This document shows positions 1 to 7,400 of a DNA stretch of 16,443 nucleotides, one piece after another. Source of the DNA: JBIOJM01 sp044450785 (GTDB lineage Bacteria > Planctomycetota > Planctomycetia > Isosphaerales > Isosphaeraceae); assembly GCA_044450785.1 (NCBI GenBank), contig JBIOJM010000234.1, positions 1 through 16,443 of the forward strand, read 5' to 3'. Positions within the stretch are counted from its first letter, which is position 1. Each line of letters starts with the position of its first letter. The notes under the pieces are model-generated. The model saw only the letters and a list, made by a program, of their open reading frames with translations. It had not been told where the DNA came from and did no database searches. A program made the translations under genes and the position numbers.

Positions 1-418
1 CCCTGTGGACTACCTGCAAGGCTGCGATCGCTCGCAACCGAGGCCATCGACCAGCTTGCTCAAGTCTCTGTCCTGGACTACGCACACACATGCCGTCTTC
101 GCCGGCAATCGGGGACGTCGCGCGAGCTTGCCCAGAGTCGGAGATATTTTCTCGCTAAAGAAAGCTGAAGCAGAACGCCGACAGCCTATTATCGACGGCG
201 TTCTCCCGGGCCTGAACATGATTCCGCATACGAAAGCAGATTTTCCGCCAGACGCCGATCGCACTGAGCCCATCCTCACACTATTTTCGACAGAAACCTC
301 ACAAGCCGTGTGATCACCATGACGAAGACAAATCGTGCGAAAACGAAGCGCCACCACACGTAAGTTATAGCTACATAGGAATTTGCTTCGACGAGTTGGT
401 TGGACGGAGAAAAAGGGT
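1..418. other. No gene recognised (5' edge of the window)
   Basis: Both strands carry open frames of 100 residues or more here, but none has a recognisable domain, a convincing ribosome binding site or protein-like composition. The only local structure seen is a 9-bp inverted repeat (172-180 paired with 196-204, 15-nt loop), which could form a hairpin. The stretch may be decayed coding DNA or the flank of a gene outside the window. Confidence 0.5.
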
Positions 419-527
419 GTCACGACGTAACTCCAATGCCAGCAAGGGGCTGACGCTAATGACGCAGGAGAAGAACAAGCGTCATGACGTAACTCCAATG
501 CCAGCAAGGGGCTGACGCTAATGACGC
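419..527. repeat. Two-copy direct repeat, 62-bp period
   Basis: A 47-bp unit occurs at 419-465 and again at 481-527, with a single C/T difference (424 versus 486) and a 15-bp spacer. The second copy contains the perfect palindrome CGTCATGACG at 480-489. It is followed by a further short duplication of the unit's end (GACGCTAAT). With two copies and no leader, this is a tandem duplication or a dispersed-repeat remnant rather than a CRISPR. It lies next to other gene fragments. Confidence 0.8.
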
Positions 528-596
528 TAATGACGATCCCAAGCAGCGTTTTCTGTGCGCTGTTCGCCCTCGCTTGGGGCTTTCACTCCTCAACCG

Positions 597-750
597 TAAG
601 CGTTGCGCGGTAAGTCCTGGGGCAGCGCATCGGGGCGGTTCCAGCCTCACCCCGATGACGAGGCTACGCTCGCCCGGGTGGTCCGTTTCCAGCTCGATCG
701 CGGCCCGGCCATCGGGAGACGGCGAAGACCACGAGCGAAGCGGCGGAGCC
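597..750 (-). pseudogene. Fragment of an anti-sigma-like gene (dispersed repeat of 1730-1866)
   Basis: Bases 597-732 closely match 1730-1866, which lies inside the one-TM gene at 1420-2406. A one-base length difference near 672 puts the two copies in different frames. On the minus strand the copy reads LVVFAVSRWP (end of the transmembrane segment in the intact gene) in one frame. The downstream WNRPDALPQDLPRNAY stretch is in another frame, preceded by a stop. Weaker similarity extends to about 750. It is therefore a non-functional piece of a paralogue or an old duplication. The homology stops sharply at 597. Confidence 0.75.
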
Positions 751-765
751 GCGAAAGCTTGTGTC

Positions 766-812
766 AAGCAAAGCCGTTTTTGCTTTCAGAAGGAAGCCGT
801 CTCGACTATACT
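766..812 (+). promoter_or_regulatory. Hairpin and possible -10 box upstream of the 895 gene
   Basis: A perfect 7-bp inverted repeat (AAGCAAA at 766-772, TTTGCTT at 779-785, 6-nt loop) is followed by TATACT at 807-812, a 5/6 match to a sigma-70 -10 box. No good -35 box sits at the right distance. If real, it would serve the small-gene pair starting at 895. The call is tentative. Confidence 0.25.
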
Positions 813-894
813 GACACTGACTCTGGTGTCCGAGCCGGTCCGCGGATCGATTGCCGTCAAAGGGCGCCGTATCGAGGAGAAGAGGCAGCACCCA

Positions 895-1116
895 ATGGTG
901 ACCATCACATTCGATGATCGAGAGACCGAGAAGCGAGCGCTCGCCTTCTTAATCGGTCGCTTTTCAGGGCGGGTGCTTCGGTCAGGCGAGCATCTTGTTC
1001 CCGAAGCGGCCCTCGAGGCGCTCGCCGACCAGAGTATTCCCTTCACCGTGCGTGGAAAGACGACCTATGAGCAGCAAATGGCGGCGCTTCGAGGTGCTGC
1101 TACCCCTCCAGTTTAA
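895..1116 (+). CDS. Small conserved-looking protein of unknown function, first gene of an overlapping pair
   Basis: A 73-residue protein. I chose the ATG at 895 because an AGAGG sequence lies about 9 nt upstream. The open frame continues further upstream (from 574), but that part runs through the anti-sigma fragment and is not protein-like. The body (LAFLIGRFSGRVL, then GEHLVPEAALEALADQSIPFTVRG, ending in TYEQQMAALRG) looks like a small alpha/beta domain. There is no signal peptide and no transmembrane helix, so it is probably cytoplasmic. It overlaps the next gene by 50 bp in another frame, which suggests co-expression. I have a weak memory of similar small proteins paired with the next gene in planctomycetes and cyanobacteria, but no function is known to me. 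A toxin-antitoxin-like or subunit role is speculation. Confidence 0.75.
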   Translation: MVTITFDDRETEKRALAFLIGRFSGRVLRSGEHLVPEAALEALADQSIPFTVRGKTTYEQQMAALRGAATPPV

Positions 1117-1387
1117 TGACGGGAGGGCGGTGTCGCCGACATGGCTCGCCGAAGCTGTGCTGGAGGTCGTCGATCGCTTTGGAGCCGCCAGTTACGAGAC
1201 CCAGAAGGTCGAAGGCCACTGGCGCCATGCCGGCGTCCTCTATCGGGACGATCTCGTTCGGATCGTGGTGGATCTGCCCGACTCGGCCAAGAATCGCCAG
1301 TGGATGAAGTCGTTCAAAGCACGCTGGAAAGACCGCCTCGAGCAACTGGATCTCTGGTTGATCAGCTATCGAATCGAGATCGAGTAG
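1067..1387 (+). CDS. Conserved-looking hypothetical protein, second gene of an overlapping pair
   Basis: A 106-residue protein starting at the ATG at 1067 (MSSKWRRFEVLLPL). It lies inside the 3' end of the 895 gene, in a different frame. The sequence is soluble and rich in Trp and charged residues, with a central VEGHWRHAGVLYRDDLVRIVVD segment that looks like consecutive beta strands. A basic helical region follows (MKSFKARWKDRLEQL), and the chain ends YRIEIE. No catalytic motif is obvious. The 50-bp overlap implies translational coupling with the upstream partner. The gene converges on the minus-strand gene ending at 1420, with only 32 bp between them. The function is not known to me. The compact two-gene layout would suit a regulatory or toxin-antitoxin-like pair, but that is inference only. 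Confidence 0.8.
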   Translation: MSSKWRRFEVLLPLQFNDGRAVSPTWLAEAVLEVVDRFGAASYETQKVEGHWRHAGVLYRDDLVRIVVDLPDSAKNRQWMKSFKARWKDRLEQLDLWLISYRIEIE

Positions 1388-1419
1388 TGCCGACGTTGAA
1401 TTTGTGTGGCCAGGTGTTC

Positions 1420-2406
1420 TCAAGCGATTCCGCGCGCCCGTTCGCGCAACGCCGCGATCAGCGTGTTGATCGTCTCATCCGCTTCTCCCCGGACCTTGAG
1501 CGCGTCTTGCCCAGACTCGAGTGCCGCCAAATGGGCGTCGAGCTTGCCCATCCAGGCGCGGCACTTCTCGACGAGCCAGGTGCGGTCGTCGGCCGGCAGC
1601 GGCTTGTGCGGGGATTGGATCAACACTGAACAGCCCTGGCGGAACTCGGTGATTCGTTTAGCCAGGGCGACCGGGTCATCCGGGCGCTGTTTGAACCAGG
1701 CTTGCGCCCCATCGGCGAGGTGGTTGAGATAAGCGTTGCGCGGCAGGTCCTGGGGCAGCGCGTCGGGGCGGTTCCAGCCCCACCCCGATGACGAGGCTAC
1801 GCTGGGTCCAGGTGGTCCGTTCCCAGCTCGATCGCAGCTTGGCCACCGGGAGACGGCGAAGACCACAAGCACGACCGCGGCGGCCGCTGCCAAGGAAGCC
1901 ACCGAAAGCGAGCGCCATCGGGATCCCGATCGGGGTCGAGTTACCGATGCCGGCGAGTGGACCGCGCCGGCGCGGATCGGGACGGACACGGTGGGATGTT
2001 CGATCACGCTGGCCGTCAACCAATCCCAGCCGCGGTCGACGGCGGCCTTTTGTTCTGAGGCCGGGGCTTGCTCCAAGATTGATTCCGCACGCCGGTGCCA
2101 GTAGGGCCGGCCCGAGATCAGGATCAGCTCCTGCAAGTCGAGCAAGAGCCGGGGATGGCGGAGCAACTGCCGCAAGTGATCGGGTGGCAGGGATACAAGC
2201 CCGCCCGCGAGCACGGCGTCGCGCTGGTTCCCCAGGATCGTCTCCAGGGAGAATGGCGGCTGGGCGGAGCCGTGGCCCTGGGCTTGACCATGCACCGCCT
2301 CAAGCTCGGCGACGAGTGCGGATAACTCCAGGCCCACCAAGTGGCCTTCGAGCCAGCCGGCCAGGTCCGACGCGTCGTCGGGGATTTCCAGCGCGATCAG
2401 TCTCAT
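1420..2406 (-). CDS. One-TM anti-sigma-like membrane protein, coupled to a broken ECF sigma gene
   Basis: A 328-residue protein. I chose the ATG at 2406 (MRLIALEIPDDASDL) because it overlaps, as ATGA, the stop of the sigma-factor remnant upstream. The 50 extra codons of open frame before it are the sigma frame read out of register. Residues 1 to about 150 form a soluble Leu-rich region. A single hydrophobic segment lies at about 166-186 (SLAAAAAVVLVVFAV). A soluble C-terminal domain containing WLVEKCRAWMGKL follows. The layout (cytoplasmic N-terminus, one TM, second domain) plus translational coupling to an ECF sigma gene suggests a membrane partner or anti-sigma factor. No HxxxCxxC zinc motif is visible, so it is not a classical ZAS protein. 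Its intended partner appears dead, and part of its sequence is duplicated at 597-750. Confidence 0.75.
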   Translation of the reverse strand: MRLIALEIPDDASDLAGWLEGHLVGLELSALVAELEAVHGQAQGHGSAQPPFSLETILGNQRDAVLAGGLVSLPPDHLRQLLRHPRLLLDLQELILISGRPYWHRRAESILEQAPASEQKAAVDRGWDWLTASVIEHPTVSVPIRAGAVHSPASVTRPRSGSRWRSLSVASLAAAAAVVLVVFAVSRWPSCDRAGNGPPGPSVASSSGWGWNRPDALPQDLPRNAYLNHLADGAQAWFKQRPDDPVALAKRITEFRQGCSVLIQSPHKPLPADDRTWLVEKCRAWMGKLDAHLAALESGQDALKVRGEADETINTLIAALRERARGIA

Positions 2407-2599
2407 CCCAGAGCTCGCTCCACGCAGTTCTTGAGCTGGTCCTTGGCGGGATGCCAGGCCCGCCGCCAGACCTCCTGGTGCAAGTCCTCGCGATCGGCGG
2501 TCCGAGCCCGCGCGGCGAGGAACGCGAGGAGCAGCGGGGATCGCAGTGGGTATCATGAGAGAACCTCCCGGGGAAATCTTGGTTTTGCGGAGAGATCAT
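2403..2599 (-). pseudogene. ECF sigma factor remnant (frameshift plus internal deletion)
   Basis: Reading the minus strand from the ATG at 2599 gives MISPQNQDFPGRFS, a plausible ECF sigma N-terminus. At about 2552 the frame must shift by one base to continue as LLLAFLAARARTADREDL, then HQEVWRRAW, which resembles sigma region 2. It then jumps directly to AKDQLKNCVERALG and a TGA at 2405-2403. That last segment resembles the end of a region 4 helix-turn-helix (the usual RAK/REQL tail). About 100 codons of the expected 170-190 are therefore missing, with the deletion point near 2450. The TGA overlaps the start of the downstream anti-sigma-like gene (ATGA). The start codon also shares the CATG palindrome with the divergent phosphatase start at 2598. 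The remnant cannot encode a working sigma factor. Confidence 0.65.
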
Positions 2600-3299
2600 G
2601 CCGTCTCGAACCATTGCCATCGGCGACGTCCACGGTTGTTCGCGAGCCTTAGAAACATTGCTGACGGTGATCGAGCCTGGAGCCGATGACGTGATCGTCG
2701 CACTGGGCGATTATGTCAACCGCGGTCCGGACAGCCGAGGAGTGCTGGAGCGATTAATCGCGCTCGAAGGACAATGCAGCTTGATCCGTCTCCTGGGCAA
2801 CCACGACCAGATGCTCCTCCAGGTGCTCCTGGACGCGCGCGCGGGGCATCCCCGAGCGCTTTCGAGTTGGCTGCACATCGGGGGCGACGCCACGCTCGCA
2901 TCGTACGGCGCATCACCCGCTCAGATAACGGGGGCGGATCTGTTGCGGATCCCGGCCGAGCATGTGGCGTTTCTCGAGCACTGGCGCGATCACCACGAAT
3001 CCGAGACGCACATCTTCATCCATCGGGAGTGGACCGGGTCAGCGCATCAACAACATCGTGGGGAGAGGCAAGGAGATGATTCGCGGGTCCTCCGAGGCGG
3101 GTTCGTCAAGCAGCGTGATCATCAAGGAAAACGGCGCGTTGTAATGCGACTTCTCCATGAAGGCGCGGAGCCCGCGCGAATCCTGGTGATCGATGCGGCG
3201 CCGGTACTTGACTTCGATGGGGATGTGCTGATTACCGACGGTCAGCACGTAATCGACCTCCCACTCCGCGCCACGCGCGGGGAAATGGTAAAGTCCTAA
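2598..3299 (+). pseudogene. 3'-truncated PPP-family (Ser/Thr or bis-tetraphosphate type) metallophosphatase
   Basis: Starts at the ATG at 2598 with GGAG just upstream. Residues 1-142 match the calcineurin-like/PPP fold: GDVHG at 9-13, GDYVNRG at 37-43 and GNHD at 67-70. HIFIH at 138-142 is the first His of the C-terminal half. Homology then stops at about 3024. The family's second GH motif and the rest of the catalytic core are absent. The remaining 90 or so codons are simply the antisense of the neighbouring ATPase gene's 3' end, which is Arg/His-rich and not domain-like. In the second motif the usual Asp of GDxxDRG is Asn-41, a residue involved in catalysis in PPP enzymes. Truncation plus this change argues for an inactive remnant, although the frame stays open as a chimera of 233 residues. 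Confidence 0.75.
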
Positions 3300-4364
3300 T
3301 CCGATGATCGAGCGGAAAAAAGCCCCGACAACGCTTTCGGCGACATGTCCGGCCAGGTCGGTCATGTTCGGATCGGCCTGGAGCCCGTCCGGCGTCAAAG
3401 GGACAACCTCGCGGAGCCAGGAGGCTCGCAGGACGTGATCGCACAGACAAAGCTTGGCTGCTCCTCGGTTTTTCTTGAGCCTCAGCTCCAGGGGGTTGAT
3501 CAAGCGCACGAGGAGCGTGTCGTCGAGATACCGCAGGTAAGCCAGCACGCGCTGCCAGCTCAGGCCGGCCCCTTGAGAAGACAGCAGCTCGCTCATGTAG
3601 AACGCTTGTGAAGGAGCCTGGCCGGCATCAATGCATGCCAGGCGAAAGACTTCCTCGAGCAAGCCTTCGTCGCGTTTCTTCCCTCTCAATCCCTGGCGCA
3701 GGTCGTGGCGGATCGCCCGGCGGATGACCGTCTCGTTCAGCGTCTCGGCGAGGCTCTCCCAGGGTTGAGACGGATCTTTGTGAGCCACCGGAAACGCACC
3801 GCGGTCGGCGAAGGCGCGGAACGCCTCGTCGCGGTATTGCCGGTTCATTTCCCCGCCGAATTGTCGCAGATCGAGCCAGAATTGCTTCGACTTGAGCGCG
3901 TCGAGGCCGTTGTGCTGCGAGAACGGCTCAAGGGCGCCCAAACCGCGGAACTCGGCGATTTCCCGCAACAAGAGCGGTCCGATCTCCATCGTGGTGATGC
4001 GGCCGGCAAGACTATCCTGTCCCGCCTCGATTCGGAGGGCCGAGCTGCCGGTCACCAACACGCGGACCGGGTTTTGATCCACCAGGAACTTGAGCTGAGG
4101 CGACCAGGCATCGATGTTTTGGCGCTCGTCGAACAGGATGAACGCCTGCTGGCCGTCGTGGGCGGCCTGGTTGAGTGTCTTGCCCAGGGTTTCTTGAGCG
4201 TACCAGCGGCTCAATTCCAACACCGGCTGGGTGAGCGGCTTCAACTCGGGCAGAGTGTCGAATGGGATGTAAATCTTGCGGCAACCTGGCCTGGGCTGCA
4301 AGGGCGGGTCTATCCTGCCTCCGATCCACGCTGGGGTCTCGCCCCGAGCCGGCGACTCGCTCAT
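3039..4364 (-). pseudogene. 5'-truncated AAA/DUF4143 ATP-binding protein lacking Walker A
   Basis: The frame is open from 4433, with an internal ATG at 4364 that would give about 441 residues. Family-like sequence begins only at about 4283 (RKIYIPFDTLPELKPL). Visible features are Walker B (FILFDE), a sensor-like VRVLVTGSSALRIE, the GRITTMEIGPL segment, and a C-terminal DUF4143-type module with VDYVL and IPIEVKYRR (PD-(D/E)xK-like). The expected C-terminal end IISLPLPTMLLMR is intact, with its stop at 3039. The N-terminal GxRxxGKT/S Walker A region that normally precedes is gone. Its place is taken by the leader region of the tricorn gene, so nucleotide binding should be lost. The frame has no internal stops, so the loss may be recent. 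Function in intact relatives is poorly defined, and some are linked to mobile or toxin-antitoxin-like loci. Confidence 0.7.
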
Positions 4365-4436
4365 AATCGAAGCGCGCGGTAAACCGGAATGCGACGACGA
4401 ACCGAGCTGAACCCGACGGCACCTGAGGAACACACG

Positions 4437-7400
4437 ATGGCGCGGCGATACATCAACCTACTGGCACCAGTGGCTCTTGCGATCGGGGTGGCTCTGTTTC
4501 CGACAACAGCGCGTGCGCTGGACACAGCCGACACGCGGCTCCTGTCCACTCCGGCGATCACGGAGGGGAAGATCGCGTTTGTTTATGCCGATGACATCTG
4601 GGTGGCCGGCTCGGACGGCTCCAACCCGAGGAGGTTGACGTCGCACCCAGGCGAGGAGCGGAACCCGTACTTCGCGCCGGACGGCAAGCACATCGCCTTC
4701 TCGGCCAGCTACGACGGCAACGTGGACGTCTACGTGATCCCCACGGAGGGAGGCGAACCGTCGCGGCTGACCTGGCACCCCGGCGAGGACGTCGTGCGCG
4801 GGTTTACCCCTGACGGCAAAGTTCTGTTCAGCTCGCAGCGCGCGGTGTTCACGCGCCGGCATGCCCAGTTCTTCACCCTCGGCGTCACGGGAGGCGTTCC
4901 CCAGACGGTCCCGGTCCCGACCGCCGACATGGGAGCGATCTCGCCGGATGGGAAATACCTGGCGTATACGCCTCTTGCGGAAGCCTGGCGCCAGTGGAAG
5001 AATTATCGAGGTGGAACCACGTCCCGGATCTGGATCCTCAAGCTGGACGACCTGTCGCACGAAGAAGTCGCCAAGCCCGCGGACGGTTGCAACGACACCC
5101 AGCCGATGTGGATCGGCGATACCGTGTACTTCCTCTCGGATCGCGACGGCGAGTTCAACCTCTATTCGTTTGATCGAGACTCGAAGAAAGTCGCACGCCA
5201 CACCGACCACGATGCCTTCCCGATCGCCAGCGCCTCCTCCGGTGCGGGCAAGGTGATTTACGAACAGGCGGGGTGGGTTCATCTCTTCGATCCGGGCGCC
5301 GGCAAGTCACGGCGGCTCGAGATCGGCGTGGCCGCCGACCTGACCGAGCCCCGACCCCGCTACGCCACGGGCGCGACGCACGTCCGGAACTTCGGCATCT
5401 CACCCAGCGGCAAGCGGGCCGTGCTCGAGTATCGAGGCGAGATCGTCACCGTCCCGGTCAAGAAAGGAGACCCGCGCAACCTCACGCGGACGCCCGGCGC
5501 ACACGAGCGCTCGCCGGTCTGGTCACCGGACGGCAAATCGATCGCCTATTTTTCCGACGCTTCGGGAGAATACGCCCTTGTGGTGCGTCCTCAGGACGGC
5601 AAGGGCGAAGGCCGTTCGTACCCCTTGAAGGGAGCCGGCTTCTACGAGAGACCGGTCTGGTCGCCTGACAGCGGGAAGATCGCCTTCATCGACAATGCGC
5701 GGACCATTTATTGGATCAATCTGGGCAGCGGTGCGGTTACGCGGGTCGCCGCCGAGCCGATCTACGGCCCGATCAATACCTTGAGCTGCGCCTGGTCCCC
5801 CGATTCGAAATGGCTGGCCTACACCCTCACCAACCGGGCCGGGTTTCAAACGATCCGACTGTATGCGCTCGGACCGGACCAATCTCACCCTTTGACCGAC
5901 GGTCTCATCGAGGCGTTCGCGCCGGTCTTCGATTCGAGCGGCAAGTACCTCTACTTCCTCGCCTCGACCGACGCGGGACCGGTCAAGAACTGGTTCGACC
6001 AGTCCAACACCGACATGCGAGCAAACGCCTCGGTTTACCTGGTCACGCTGGCCAGCGCAACGCCCAACCCGCTCCTGAGGGAAAGCGATGAGGAAACAGC
6101 CGCGGAAGCGGCCAAGGACAAGAAGACTCAAGACTCCAAGACGAAGAGTGAGAAAGCCTCGAAAGATCGAGAGAAGGGCCCGGACAAGGACAAGGATCAG
6201 GCGAAGAGCCCGACGGCTCAGGATAAACCGGCGGTTGTGATCGACCTGGAAGGGATCGCCGGACGGGTTGTGCCGCTGCCGATCGAATCAGGCCACCTTG
6301 AAAACCTGGCGGCAGGTAATGAAGGGCAGGTTTACTACATCCGCCGCGCGGGAGGAGTACCACTGCGAGGCCGTACCGGCCGCGGGAGTCCATCGCTCAA
6401 GCGGTTTGACTTGAAGACCCGCGAGGAAGAGACGCTCGCCGAGGGGATCGAGTCTTTCTCCTTGTCGACCGACCGCAAGAAGGTCCTTTATCAGGTCGCC
6501 GGCCCGGGTGGTGATGGCCAGCCCGGTGAACCTCCCGAGGGACCGGTCGTCCTGGGCATCGTCAACGCCGGCAAGTTCACCAAAGGAGACGGCGCGCTCA
6601 AGCTGGAAACAGTGTCCGTGCCGGTCGAGCCGCGGGCCGAGTGGGGCCAGATCTTCCGCGAGGCCTGGCGGATCAACCGCGATTACTTCTACGCGCCCAA
6701 TATGCACGGAGCTGATTGGAACGCGGTGAGGATGAAGTACGAGGAGCTCCTTCCCCACCTGGCGAGCCGCGGCGATTTGAACCGGGTAATTCGCATGATG
6801 CTCAGCGAACTGTCCGTCGGTCACAGCTTCTCAGGCGGCGGCGAGCGGCTCTATGAGCCCAAGCCGATCCCCGTCGGTTTGCTTGGCGCCGACTATGAGG
6901 TCGCCAACGGCCGCTACCGGTTCAAGACGATCTATGGCGGCGCATATTGGGACCCGAGCCTCCGCACCCCACTCTCCGCGCCCGGAGTCGACATCAAGCC
7001 GGGTGAATTCCTGCTGGCGGTCGACGGCAAGGAGATCAAGACCGAGAGCGAGGTCTACCGGTACTTCGAGGCGACGGTCGGCAAGCGGGTCGAGCTCAGA
7101 GTCGGCCCCAAGTCCGACGGCTCCGGCGCTCGCACCGTGATCGTCGAGCCGATCGCCGACGAGAGCGGCCTGCGCAACCGCGCCTGGGTGGAAGGCAACC
7201 TCCGCAAGGTACATGAACGGACCAAGGGACGAGTGGCCTATGTCTATGTGCCCAACACGGCCGAGATGGGCTACGTCTACTTCAAGCGATACTTCTTTCC
7301 CCAGGCTGACAAGGAGGCGATCATCGTCGACGAACGGTTCAACGGCGGCGGCCAGGTGGCCGATTATTACATCGAGATGCTCCGCCGGCCGCTGGTCAGC

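Noticed and set aside
10..507. 165-codon minus-strand frame
   Set aside because: It runs through the tandem repeat, has no domain or ribosome binding site, and its composition is not protein-like.
419..527. Possible CRISPR array
   Set aside because: Only two 47-bp units with a 15-bp spacer and no cas genes; a simple duplication explains it.
1788..2558. 256-codon plus-strand frame
   Set aside because: It is Arg/Pro/Ala-rich antisense of the anti-sigma-like gene and sigma remnant.
4362..4367. CATAAT as a -10 box for the tricorn gene
   Set aside because: No -35-like sequence at a suitable distance; a single hexamer is too weak to call.
3705..4382. 225-codon plus-strand frame
   Set aside because: It is antisense of the DUF4143-type ATPase, whose motifs are clear on the minus strand.
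4458..5282. 274-codon minus-strand frame
   Set aside because: It is antisense of the tricorn propeller region, where PD40 repeats are unmistakable.
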